Of a DNA stretch of 64,000 nt, positions 31,833-43,397 are shown piece by piece. Under the pieces are notes generated by a model. It ran no database searches and was not told the DNA's origin. It saw nothing but the letters and a program-made list of their open reading frames with translations. The translations under genes were made by a program, and so were the position numbers. Each line of letters opens with the position of its first letter. Position 1 is the first letter of the stretch. The DNA is from Paragorgia papillata. Its lineage: Eukaryota > Cnidaria > Anthozoa > Scleralcyonacea > Coralliidae. Location of the stretch: contig JAWNZC010000088.1 in the NCBI GenBank assembly GCA_035771165.1, positions 511,501 to 575,500 of the forward strand, read 5' to 3'.

Positions 31833-33710
31833 TTACCATTTCCCAGCATTTTGTTGTGGTACACATGCATTCTTACTTAAAGAATGTTTGCGTTTTTTTG
31901 TGGATTTTTTTCTGTCTTTCATAATATAACGGTCCGACATGTCCCTTGATTTGATTCGTGTTATAGAAGTTGGTCTTCCCTGACTTGCTTTTCGCATGCC
32001 ACGAGTTGTTGAAACCTTCCGTCGACCTGCAGCTGTAGCTTGAACCTTGATTCTTTTGCCATACCTTTGTTTTATTCCATACGATTTTGATATGCTATTG
32101 CCTAAAATATTTCCGAAATTATGGAAGGCTGCTGCCAATTTATTATTTGGGTTCATTCCACTGGTTTTGTCCACCATAGTCAGATACCGATTGCAGAATT
32201 TTTTTATGCCACCATTAAGATTGTTATCATTTTCCATAATTCGTTCATTTATGTCGTCAAATACTCTTTTTAGATTTTCTGTTACTTCATTGTTAAAATT
32301 ATGTTCAATAATTGTATTAGTTTGTGATGTGGCGATGTTTTGGGGTTGTAATGGGGGTTCACCTTCTTCTACCGACGGAAAAGAACTTTCTGCACTATGA
32401 GAACCTTCTTTCTCATCTTTCTGGTGAAGACTGGCATAAAAATCAGTTTGTTTGGCATTTTTGCCCAAAGCAACTGTGGCAAATTTTTGTCTTCCAGAGG
32501 CATCCAAGGAAGTAATAAAACTTAAACATGGGATCTTGTACTTTAAAACCACAGCTGCCTGATGCTTGCATGGCCTTCCAGTACATCCAACAGGGCATTC
32601 ACATGTTCCAATAGTAACATCAACTAGGTACCATTTGGTTGAAAGAGATCCACTTCTGACCTTAAAAATATTTTGGGATTCAGTTGGTTGAACATAACTT
32701 AAGTCAACATTTCCGCATGAAAGTTTTTTATAACGTTTTGCAATGAAATGACCATATCTGTTGTGGGAAATTGACAGAAGCCTGTTCTTATAGTAGGATT
32801 CAAGTGCAATTGTGATGAAGTCGAACACTTGTACTGTGTTGTAAGCCTTGACCCTGTCAAACACGATTTCCTTTAATATTCTAATTCCACTCTCTGCATA
32901 ATTTTGAGTATGATTTCCCCTAGTCATCAAGTTTTGCCGGTAAGCTAAAGACCATTCTTTCTTTCTCTTCATATGGGTTGTTATTCGTGATGTAAATTGC
33001 TTGTATTTTTTTTCTGTTTTGTTGTTCAGCAAAATTTGATATCTTTCTGATAATTGATGCCCATTCTTTGCAAAAACCAAGTCCTTTACTAGTTTTAGTA
33101 GTGGGTACCTGTCACATTTGTTAATAGAATTTTTGCTATCCCAGAGCCATGTCCACTGTGCTTGTAAGAAATGAAAAATACAAAGCAAAAGCACAGGAGT
33201 TGTCCAAACATTATGAAGGGCTGCCCTTTCAGCAGCACTATCGTCAGTCAAGAAAATATTTGGCCCGTTCTTGCCATTGCCATAGAAAGCATGGTCAGGA
33301 ATGACATCTTTTAGTGTTTCCATGGCTGCTGTAATTGTTTCTTCACTTTCTCCTGATGTCAAAACCACTCCCAAAGGTAAACCTCCTGCTGCAGTACCTG
33401 TTGATAGCATGAAAAGGGGATTGTTATGTCTTTCCAGATTAGACGTAGCATCACAGAATGCCATTTCACCACTCTGTTTAATGTATTTGTGCACTCTGGA
33501 CATTAGTGGTGTGCAGATAGCTAGGATAAAGGGCTGTATGGTCGTTTTATTATTTGAAGATGAAGAGTTGCAGTCATATATCTGAAGCTTAGCACAACCT
33601 CCCTCATCTTTATATTCACTGTTGTATTTATCTACTCTGTTTTGAAGCTCTTCAAACATTCCAAGTCCACGACTAGCACCATGCTCGTCATGTCTCCATT
33701 TTTCGTGCAG
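31833..33710 (-). pseudogene. Element A transposase core (MULE type with SWIM finger)
   Basis: Open frame encoding a MULE-like DDE transposase: FCDATSNLERHNNPLF holds the first catalytic Asp, IFLTDDSAAERAAL the second, followed by CIFHFLQAQW (the C/H signature after D2). A SWIM zinc finger CECPVGCTGRPCKHQ lies at about residues 350-365 and a basic tail follows (KRYKK; RKKSTKKRKHS near the end). It joins the upstream segment through a frameshift in a TATATATA tract at about 33710-33720, an evident dinucleotide slip. Long minus-strand frame ends at 31833. Confidence 0.88.
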
Positions 33711-34760
33711 TCTATATATAGAAATCCCATATCAGGATTGTACTTTCTGTCCGCTGCAAGTGTTTCATAGTCTAAGGAATCCTCATTTGCCCTAAGCTCC
33801 AGTTTCTCTTCAATAATTCGTTTTACTGAGCTGGGATTGTGTCCCTCCTTGAAGTAATTTATTGCCAATGTTGTTGAGTCAGTTGCCGGGTCCCTGAAAC
33901 TTAAGGCTGCTGCAGAAGCTGTTGGATGGTTGTGATCGTATATGACATTAAGTTTGCATGGGTGTGTTGCAACTTCAGGATTTTTGTGTAGTGCTGTTTT
34001 TGTTTTTGCTAGTATTGTCAAATAAAGTTTTGCAGGACACCCTGTATCTTTGTGGCGTCGTGGCAGATCTTTGAGTGTAGAGGCTGGTATATTTTTATGT
34101 CTGGCATATCCTGTGTTATGTTGGCAGCGTGACGTAAAACGGTAAAGTACTCGTTCTCCGACTACCTTTCGTTTTCTTTCTTGACGAAGAGTTGTTTTGG
34201 AATGTTCTTCAAATTGATGTACCCAATCAACAGCATCTTTTTCAGTTTAAATGTTAATGTATGCTGAAAAAGTAAAATTTAGTTTTGGAGCCCCAAGAAA
34301 TGTGTGTGTTGGCAAATTTTGAAATTCAGTTATCCTGTAGCTATAATTTGGTGGGAAAAGACATTGTGCTTCACTAGGCATACACATCAAACCATTTTGG
34401 TTGGTGCTACAGTTCAGTTCGAGACTAGGTGGTGAATCTCCAGGAGAATCAGACTCTTTAGCTGTAGTACTACTACTTGGTGGTGGTGAATCTCCAGGAG
34501 AATCAGACTCTTTAGCTGTGGTACTTGGTGGTGAATCTCCAGGAGAATCAGACTCTTTAGCTGTAGTACTACTACTTGGTGGTGAATCTCCAGGAGAATC
34601 AGACTCTTTAGCTGTAGTACTACTACTTGGTGGTGGTGAATCTCCAGGAGAATCAGACTCTTTAGCTGTGGTACTTGGTGGTGAATTTCGAGGAGAATCA
34701 GACACTTTAGCTTGTAGTACTTGAGAGTCATCAGACTCACTTACTAGATCAGTTATACAT
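33632..34760 (-). pseudogene. Element A: Ser-Pro repeat linker and DNA-binding region
   Basis: The exon starts at 34760 after an AG acceptor and is in phase with the Ulp1 exon ending at 35450. It encodes an acidic linker with about six copies of TAKESDSPGDSPP (34420-34724), then TEKDAVDWVHQFEEHSK and a C/H-rich segment (FTSRCQHNTGYARHK, TGCPAKLYL, YDHNHPT) that resembles a FLYWCH/WRKY-type N-terminal finger of MULE transposases. One in-frame TAA at 34247-34249 and the TA slip near 33710 break it. Confidence 0.75.
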
Positions 34761-34927
34761 CTGTTAATCAAGTCAAAAAAAGGTGAAGTACATTAATGCA
34801 TAATTATATAATTATTATTTTTTTATTTGCATTTTTAAATGGTTAAAGTTGCCCAAAGGCCCTAAAATACTAGTCATGATTTATTATACTGTATCGTGGA
34901 ATTCTGAAAGACATACAATGTAAACGT

Positions 34928-35362
34928 ATTAAGATACCACCATTTGCGGCCGTTCAAGCGTTTTAATAGTGTTTAGCGAATAACTAGTTGTTTTCGAGTT
35001 TTGAAACAAACGTTGTCCAATGACAACTACAGTATACATTTGACAGATCAAATCAATGACGAATAGGGGGTGTAACTTTTCATTGTTATTGCTTCCGTTT
35101 CAAGTTTGAACGTTGCATTGATATTTTCTCACGGGCCACGGCAAACATGGAATACAAAATAAATGTGTTTGGCAGGTAATATCGAAGTGAACAGACCCTT
35201 ATCAGATGATCTGCGTTCGCTGATCATTCCAATTCTCACAATTAAGCCAAATGATTGATTTGATCTGTCAAACGTATAGTTGTCATTGGACAACGTTTGT
35301 CTCAAAACTTGAAAACAACTAGTTATTCACTAAATGCTTTAACGCAAATGGTAGTATTAAGT
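34928..35362. mobile_element. Foldback MITE in the last intron of element A
   Basis: Arms of over 100 bp, e.g. AATAACTAGTTGTTTTC at the left and GAAAACAACTAGTTATT at the right, and CGTTGTCCAATGACAACTA with its partner. It lies between exons at 35450 and 34760. Confidence 0.85.
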
Positions 35363-35449
35363 TCAAGACATTAGAATTGCACACAATTATTTTTCTTGTT
35401 TGTCCTTTTAGATTATACATGTACATGTAATCTAACACTAAAAACATAC

Positions 35450-36638
35450 GTGTACAGCTGATTTTCTATGTCTAGCATCATTCTCTTGCGAAACATTGGT
35501 ATATCATTCTATAAATAAAAGCATATTCTCAATAAATTACCTGTTGTTTATATCACGTTAGGAAAGAAAAAAAACACTGTTGTTGTAAATCTGAAAACAG
35601 TACCTGTGAAAATCCAAGTGGTATATTTTCTGCAATATGTGTGGCATACTGTAACACAATTTCAAGTATGTTTGTTAGGAGTGAAAAGAAATGGGTCCAT
35701 TGCACAAAAAATATAACCGTGTGAAGTACATGTATCAGACAGTTTTATTCTTACAATGTATATTACAATGTTTATTAAAACTCACCTGGCAGACAAAAAC
35801 ACCACAGTCATCATGATTTTTTTGATTAGGAATACTCTGCAGGGGGAAAAAGGAGCAAAAGGGTGCTGGTTGTATGAAATTAACTTCAATATTTGGTAGT
35901 TTGTGTGAGATGTGGCTTTCTGTCTGCAATTCTCAACATGTCTTAAAGTATTTGTTAACTGCAGAAGGAAATGGAAGATAATTGCTGTACGGTACAGTAC
36001 CTCTAGAGGAGGGACCAAAAACTGCCAGTCATTAAAGTTTAGAGAACATTTCGTCTTGAAAAACGTTTCTTCTTGTAAAAACAAACTGCAACAAAGTGAA
36101 GCAGACATCTTTTTAACAATGCATCCAAATAATGATTTTGAAAGGTTAGGGTTTTTAGTGTTTCAGATTGCCTGAAAATACTACAATGTAAATTGATAGG
36201 GGGAGGGAAACCTACAGCATATTTTGCTGTGTCCACCAATTACAAAATAATACTTGCCACATTCGCTTGAACCATTCTTTGCTTGTACCTAAAGAAGTTC
36301 CCAGTGAATCCAGATAAAACATACTTTTTCTTTGGGGGAATGTCACCTGTATATTTGTTGAGAAAGTATACAATCATGTACAATGTGATTATAGCATTTT
36401 ATCATTATGCTAACCAGTATTTAACTCCCCTCTTTCCATCAAAGAATCAACTATTATCAGGGCTGTTGGAAATCATTATTACAGACTGTACATGTACAGT
36501 AGATTCCCTTAGACTGACATAATTATAATGATCAGTAAAATGGTTTGAAAAATAATATATTTTTACCAGTAAAGTCCAGTGATTACTTGAAATATTGACT
36601 GGGACTAAAATAGTGTCTTGAGTAAGAATGTCAATGTC
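35450..36638 (-). CDS. Element A: Ulp1-type SUMO protease exons
   Basis: Exons at 36638-36567 (DTILVPVNISSNHWTLL, catalytic His), 36346-36254 (MFYLDSLGTSL, catalytic Asp; WFKRMWQ), about 36083-36011 (NDWQFLVPPLE), 35836-35786 (IPNQKNHDDCGVFVCQ, Gln and catalytic Cys), about 35649-35605 (YATHIAENIPLGFSQ) and 35508-35450 (NDIPMFRKRMM). This is the full C48 protease pattern. Phases agree at most junctions; the one into 36083 does not join cleanly. The last exon ends in phase 2 and fits the transposase exon at 34760, so protease and transposase look like one polyprotein. Ulp1 proteases remove SUMO from proteins. Confidence 0.82.
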
Positions 36639-36919
36639 CTGCAATACACCACAACAGATGTAATATCTATAATTGTACTTGTCATATTTTTTAAAGGGGG
36701 CTAGGGTGCTTAAGGGAGGGAGGAGCTTATTGAATTTTACATGCCAGAAATTTTACATGTCTAAAATGAACTCTAGTGATCCGAGTTTCTATTAATGGAG
36801 TTATTGTAGACATTTAAAAAAATACATGTTTTATGTGGAGGGGATTAAGGAGAGGGTTTGTTCAATTTTTCACTTTATGGGGGGGGGGGGGGGGGGCTTA
36901 TACAGTGTCACAAATGTAC

Positions 36920-37559
36920 CTTTGTCCAGCGGTTTAACTTCCTCTTTTGATAACCATCCTTCACTATCAACTGAAGCAAGTGATTTGAATAACGCTTAAC
37001 CTTGAAACCCTGTGAAAATCAGTGCAATTATCAGCAAATATTTATTACAATTATTACAATTAAACTTTTGGTGAGAAAATTTAGAAAGGATTTTCAACAT
37101 TATTGTTTGAAATCTTAAGTTAGCCATTGGACATAATATGGGCAAATGGATAAAATATTGAGTAAATAATTACCTTACTCCTGAGTGTCTTCTCCATGTT
37201 TTCCAGATAGCAATCTATGGCCTAGTAGACAATAAAGATGAAATCAAATAATGATTACATACTGCCTTCAGATTTTGTAATTGTTTGGAAATTTTTGTTT
37301 ATTAAACCACAGTTGTTTGCTATTTCTATAATTCTCATGCTCTTGCCATTATAAACCTATACAAGATATATCAGATATGTTAGGCTTATAATACAACTGA
37401 TTTAAAACTCTTCTGACCACTGCAGTTTGTACAAATACATATACTATAATCATTTATCAAGTACCAGTGAGTTGAGCCATCTGTTTCCTTTCAAAGTTTC
37501 AGAATTCCTGTTGGTAGATGTCGCTAATCTGTCACACTAAAAAGGTACAGTAATTGTTG

Positions 37560-37590
<31 letters not shown>

Positions 37591-38347
37591 TGGGTGGGTG
37601 GGGGGGGGGGGGGGCAACCCACGGGATATCGACTGATCAACATATCCCAACACAGGGAAATTTGACTTCCTTGACAAGCTCAAGGGACAGGATTTTTGAC
37701 ACATAAAATGATCTTAATACTATATTTTAGCACTTAGGGAGGGGTATTTTGACCAACAATGCTATTCTACTGAGGGGAATTTGACAATTTCCCTGTGGGT
37801 TGCCTGCCCCCCCCCCCCCCGGGCTTAACATTGATAGGTGCATTACAGTATACATGTATGTGCAGTATATTATTCACGTGTGTTACTATTTCTGTAAGCC
37901 TAGGAGTTAATGGGTTAAAGGGATGCATACTAAAGTGTGTAGGTGGTTGTCATTGTCAGTTTACCCATTTGAGGTGGATGAAATAGATGGAAGTAAATCA
38001 TTACATGCGCTCAACTTCTAATGAAACCCCTGCATGTGCTTGGAAAACTATTCACTACCACTTTCCACTTGTCATGAAACAGTAAATAATTGTTACACAC
38101 AATTCTATCTGTAGTCTACTATAATTTATACCTACATGTAAAACCTCTGTATTTCTAGACTACTGTACCAGTACTTGTTTAAAAAAAAACGAGGTAGGTA
38201 TATTCACCATACCTGCAACTGTTCTGCCAAAGAGAATTGCCTGTAGGTATTGAAAGGCTTGGCTATTGTTGGTTTCACTTTGGGTAAAGGGCCATATTCC
38301 GGATTTAGGTACTTTGTCATCTCATTACAGGTAGCTGTTGGGGTTTC
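36920..38347 (-). CDS. Element A: linker exons between USP and Ulp1
   Basis: Exons 38347-38213 (CNEMTKYLNPEYGPLPK), 37221-37174 (AIDCYLENMEKTLRSK) and 37009-36920 (in phase 0 GFKVKRYSNHLLQ...). All have good GT-AG borders and phase 0 ends, connecting the USP to the Ulp1 exons. No recognised domain. The last exon is also open in another frame (EGWLSKEEVKPLDK), so its reading is uncertain. Confidence 0.55.
37560..37842. mobile_element. MITE with G/C runs in an element A intron
   Basis: Inverted ends TGCACCTATCAATGTTAAGC and GCTTAACATTGATAGGTGCA; each is followed inward by a G or C homopolymer of about 15 bp, so the two arms could pair over more than 40 bp. Confidence 0.85.
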
Positions 38348-38476
38348 CTGTCATGAGAGGAAGTGTTAGATACAGTACAATTTATGTAGACTCAAAACTG
38401 ATGCTTTCCCAAATTCATAATCTTTAAATGGGCACATTTTACAATCCTATGTAGTACCACACATGTATTAATTTAC

Positions 38477-41162
38477 CTCTATTAAGGCTTTACAATCAAC
38501 CTGCTCATAAAACAGCATAAAGGGCCATGTCTTATTCTTCCTTGCAATGGATACCTTTAATTAATCAATTGAAAATGGTTTCTGTATTGTAAAATTCAGC
38601 AAAATTGTGTTGCAATGTGTGTCAAAAATTGTTTTTGAATTTTACCTGTGTATCATTAACTTCATACCATTTTCCTTTTGCAGGCAAAGAAGCAAAGTAG
38701 TGTCCATTTTTAGGACCAATGGACATGTAATGGAGTATGGCCTTAAGTTTATAGAACTTCCTCTCCTAGTTGTGAAATAAAAATTTAAGTTATTAAGTAG
38801 AAAGAGCACATGTACCATACCAGTATGAAGTGGCACTCAGGAGTGAAAGAGCTAACTATTGACAGTTCTTATATAACTTTGTAATGCAACCCTCCTTACT
38901 GATTGATTCGAAAGAATCACTTGCTCTTCAAGTTCAAAAGGAATACTTTCAATGGAGGCAGGGTTTCTGTAATAAATTCAATAAACATTTACAAATTTAT
39001 TCCAACAATAAAAATAAAATTGGTAATAAAAAATTCTTATACTATAGATGTAATACAGTATACTGTATAAGGAATCCAGTTTAGACTTAACAAGTCAACC
39101 TGGAAAACTGGGCCTTTGATTGACTTATCAATAATTATTTCTAGTCAAAAAACTGAAAAAAGCACAAGGCCTTCCTTGGATTTAAACTCCCCCATGTGGT
39201 GTAACTCGACTTCTGATTTAACAGTTTGGTCTTGAATTGTCAATGAATTTGAACTTCTTGGGACACACAGTACAATAAAAACAATATTATATTTACAACT
39301 TACCCAATGTAAAAAACAAAGACAGGAGGTGTTTTAGTTATTGACATTTTCTTCTCTGCTGTTTCATTACTTTTGCATCTGAGGGGGGAAAATCAACACC
39401 AAAATAAGGTTAAGCATGAAAAAAATTGCTGCACTATTTTCTAATAATAATATAGGTGGTGAATGGAAGAAGATTGGTGCATTATACTGTACCTGTCACA
39501 AAAATATCCCACTACAATCTCTGGCTTTCTTGTGGCATTTAATGCAGCAGTAACTGTTGTGAGTTTCTCAGCCTGCAGTATAAAAAATATTTAAATTAAT
39601 CAATCAATAAAGTATAGAGGAGTTTTAAAATATACCAGGCTGCTTGAGGCTGGTGGCAATAAATAAAACTGCTGGGCTGCAAGGTTATATTGTTCTCAAG
39701 TACATTGTGTGGGGGGTGTGGGGGGGGGGGGGGGGGGGGGGGGGGAGTGGGGTGTTACAGATGTCTGTGCCATTTCAATAAGATAGGCTTGGTCTTGATC
39801 TCAAAATATGGGAACTGGTCTAACCAGAATACCAACTAAGACTGCCTCAGGCCCTCAGGGAATGCTGAAGAGGGCATAGGGTGGCTGCACACACTCAGTC
39901 CTCTCCAAGGCCAGTGTGTGTGTGAAATCTGGCAAGAAGGAAAGAGCAGGTGAGACACTGTATAGACAGACTATAGATTGTACTCTTGGATGGCAACTAA
40001 ATTTCAGATTCTTTTTGTTAAATATTATCTCCTGCTTACATGTGGATGCAATATCAAACTGTCTTCTATGACTGATGATGTTCTCAGATTACCACAAGTT
40101 TGGCATTTCACTAAAGTAAAGATAGTACATTTTAATATAGTTAATATATAAATTACAGTGCATCTAAATACTGTTAAGCACCCTAGGGGCATATTAATTT
40201 TAGACCCCCTGGGGGGTTAAATTATTTGATTTTCTGGTGATGAAGTGACTATAGACCAAAAAGAACCCTGTTTTACAGGGGGTTAGGGGGGGGAACTTAT
40301 AGGGGGGGGGGGGGCTGTGAGGGAGCTTACTAGAATGGGAGGTGGCCTTAATTGAGGATGATGGCTTCCAGATTCTTACTGTAAACATACTATTTTTTTG
40401 TACCTGTAAATGTTTGGTGAATTCCAGTTGGCCTAAAAAATAGATAAATCAGTGATGAGAAAAAATAATTATTTTAGGGATTTTTGCCAGGGTTCAGAAT
40501 AAAGGCACCAAGATTTGTCCTTGATCAAATAGTGTCACAGAACCAACTTTTGACTACATAAAATAGATATCTCTCTAAAATAATATATTTACCTGGGATG
40601 TTGTGCAGCCAATGTAGCAGACGTATATACCTTAGTCATCACATAGTGGATGATACCCATGAATAATTCGTTTGGATCCCCAGGCATTGAAGGACGAAAT
40701 CCCGATCCAAAAGCTACCATGTTTTAAAAATACCATTAACTGCATGGGCACGTTATAAAGTAAAGCGGAATATTTTGCTTTTATGTGTTTATCTGATAGA
40801 CTACCTGAAATATTCAAGACGATTTCCGAAGGGACGATTATGGAAGCCGAATTTCTCTTCAAAATATCTTTTATTAATGTATTCACAGTGCATACACCAC
40901 AGAAACATCCGACGTGTCCTATCAGATGAGAACACAAAATACATATGTTTAATTAAATTTACGTTCTTACAGAATGAACAACGGAAAATATGGTAATTAT
41001 TTATAAGATGATTTTCACTTAGTGACACTTACCATGAGCTGACTCTGCCGCACGACATAGCCAAGCAGCGATTTTTTCGCAGTGTGCAACACACTGAAGA
41101 CGCGAGTTCACATAACAGTTGTTCGCAATATTGCGTAAACCGCGAAATTGCGAAATTGCCAT
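38477..41162 (-). CDS. Element A: ubiquitin-specific protease (USP) exons
   Basis: Exons 41162-41033 (ATG start; Cys box GLRNIANNCYVNSRLQCV), 40918-40805 (GCFCGVCTVNTLIKDIL), 40713-40631 (PGDPNELFMGIIHYVMTK, the QQDAHEF position), 40432-40404, 40110-40040 (KCQTCGNLRTSS, zinc-binding), 39572-39493 (IVVGYFCDR), 39378-39304 (CKSNETAEKKM), 38966-38900, 38765-38646 (LHYMSIGPKNGHYFASL and KWYEVND, catalytic His and Asn) and 38536-38477 (PFMLFYEQVD). This is a complete C19 order. Phases agree except around the two exons at 40404 and 40110. USPs remove ubiquitin; such a domain in a transposon may protect the transposase or alter host factors. Confidence 0.85.
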
Positions 41163-41377
41163 TTCAAAAAACTGAAAAGAGCGACAAACGAATCACTGAA
41201 CTAGAAAATCTTTAAGAAATCGAATCTATTTCCCCGGTAAAATTAAAGCGTATTTCCCGCTGTTGCGATTTCTTTATTTCCTGTTTGCACCAGTCTCCAC
41301 AGAACGCGCAAGTTACATCATTTCCTTGCGCACAATTGAATGCGCAATGAACCTGGCTCAAAAAAAAAATTCGCCCG

Positions 41378-42301
41378 GGGAGGCTATTTAATACGGATTT
41401 TGGAACCACAATGCTACTTACAGGGGGTGGCTACTTTCAAGGGGCGGCTATTTTTGGGGTGAAAATTGCGTTGGAAAGAGAGAATTTATCAATTGTGCTT
41501 TTTGGTGTAATAGCTTTGAGAAACTTTTAAAGCAAACACAGTAGCGCTTGTCTAGAGTCAATGAAGTCTGAAATGACTTCATTGTCAAAATTGATGCAAA
41601 CAACTTATGCAGGTTTAGGGGCAGGTTTAGAGGTGGGGTCGCGGGTTGGGAATTATTTCCTTTAAAATACACGATTATTGTTAATTCTATTCAGTTAATT
41701 CTAAATTAACGACAATCAGCATATATCTCTCATATAGAATTCAATATTATCCTGAATTGTGAAGTGGTCTAGAATTCAGGATCTGACCCTGAATATTAAA
41801 GAAATTACCAACCTAAGCCCCTAGCCTAACCCTCATCCCACCTCTGAACTAACACTAACCCCGAGCAACCATAAATATAACCAATTCCCCCGGTTGCCTC
41901 AAACCTAACCACAACCATCCTAGAAGAAAGCGGCTCCACTTCTCACACCCCGAATGGCAACCAACAAATGTAATAACATGCGTTCTTTTGCACGTAAAAT
42001 TAGAACAATGAAAGCATTAATTATTAACATAAAGGAATTGAAAAGTAATGCTCTCGGACTATCTTACTTATTCAACTGAAAAATATTCGAAGCCTAAATT
42101 CCAGAAAAAAATCCAGACGAATTTCAACAAATATTGATTAAACATTCATTTCTTTTGAATTTCCCTTATGAATTATTAATGAATTTTACAATTATATATA
42201 AATATCGGCTTTTATTAATCTTTGGCTTTGCATATTAACGCGTATCCAAAAAAACTTACTGTGGTTGAAAAGTTACTTAGTTGTTATATCTATAATTGCA
42301 G
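41378..42301. other. Spacer with dispersed repeat copy 2
   Basis: 41462-41612 is the second copy of the repeat at 27646-27812. The rest (41700-42300) has no gene; it includes GAATTATTAATGAATTTTA, also present at about 980. Confidence 0.6.
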
Positions 42302-43282
42302 ACTGTAGTTGACGGAACTGAAATTTCAAATTGTTTTGAAAGCCTGAATGATGAATTAGTAAGTTTAACTTGATTTTCTATACTTCTCTCGTAAAATGAT
42401 TGTTTAAATTTTTGCAATAAGTTAGTTAATTATAAATATTTTAGTTTAATTTGCATGTTACTTTTTTATGTTATAAGGATCTTCAGAGCAGTGAAGATGA
42501 TAGATTCGAGCAGCAACTAGACGATGTGATCTGGGAGAATAACGTAAGTTATAAAATTGGCCAATTTATTTATTGGTATCACCCACTGACCTGTATATAA
42601 ATTACTTGAACAAAAATGTGTCCCAAAATGACCACTGACTTGTATATAAATTTCCTGGCAAAGAAATTGTCCCAAAATTATGGAATAACAAAGATGACAT
42701 TGCATGGAGTACTTTGTTCATGGTATAGACCACTGATGCGTGTTAAAACTACGAAATGTTTTTAAACTTTGACATTTTTCAAATGAGATGAACGCATAAC
42801 AAAACATAATTTACCACAACGTTTTTGAATTGAAAAACTTATGACATAGATTCAGAAAAGGATTTCAACGCTACGTTTGATTAATGAACTAAAAGCAAAC
42901 GTTTATCAGGTCTGTGCTGATGTAAAAAATCTTCTGAAAAGCTTGTTAAAATAACTTTTTACTTTCAAATTGAGCCAAAAGTGATAAATCTGTCATAAAA
43001 AATTTGATCAGTGGTCAATACTATGAGCAAAGTACTCCAATTTTCACCTTGCTTACTGGTGGATAACTTCTGGGGATAATTTTTTAATTCAATGCTTGCG
43101 TGACCCTGATTCGAACCCTTTTGGTTAAGTAGAACGATATATACTTCTTGCAAAATACACGTTTACAATAAGTATAATATTCCAGATGGTTATTCTGTTA
43201 CATATTTCTTAGGGAGTCGGTGCGACAATACCAGTTGATGATGATTCAAGGGAAAACCTGTACAGGCACATGCAGAAAAAAG
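42302..43282 (+). pseudogene. Element B: 5' exons
   Basis: Three short exons with good borders and phase 0: 42302-42358 (VVDGTEISNCFESLNDEL), 42478-42543 (SSEDDRFEQQLDDVIWEN) and 43213 to about 43282 (GATIPVDDDSRENLYRHM). They are acidic and lead toward the acidic PHD protein. A further short frame at about 43322-43483 (CEDFPPLDKDVVTF, YDQNAYSRWLP) is out of frame with what follows, so the 5' part looks decayed. No start codon assigned. Confidence 0.55.
42706..43038. mobile_element. MITE nested in element B
   Basis: Inverted ends GGAGTACTTTGTTCATGGTA and TACTATGAGCAAAGTACTCC, 333 bp, inside the intron between 42543 and 43213. Confidence 0.8.
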
Positions 43283-43397
43283 GTTTGAAAACAAATAGTA
43301 AGCATGTAGGTAACAAACGTAATGCGTGTTGATAACAAAGATAGTAATATTCAGATACTATGCGAAGATTTTCCCCCTTTAGACAAAGATGTAGTAA

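Larger units (their letters stand above)
31181..41377 (-). mobile_element. MULE-like element A, 10.2 kb, with USP and Ulp1 proteases
   Basis: Terminal inverted repeats of about 90 bp: 31181-31269 (starting GGCGAATTTTTTTTT, then GAGCCAGGTTCATTGCGC) and 41287-41377, with few differences. The matching text thins out beyond these points, so the true ends may lie a few tens of bp further out; no target duplication was seen. Inside is a single large minus-strand gene whose exons encode USP, Ulp1 and a MULE-type transposase. At least two MITEs sit in its introns. Confidence 0.85.

Noticed and set aside
38884..39084. Plus-strand frame of 66 residues
   Set aside because: It overlaps a minus-strand USP exon with good splice borders; chance frame.
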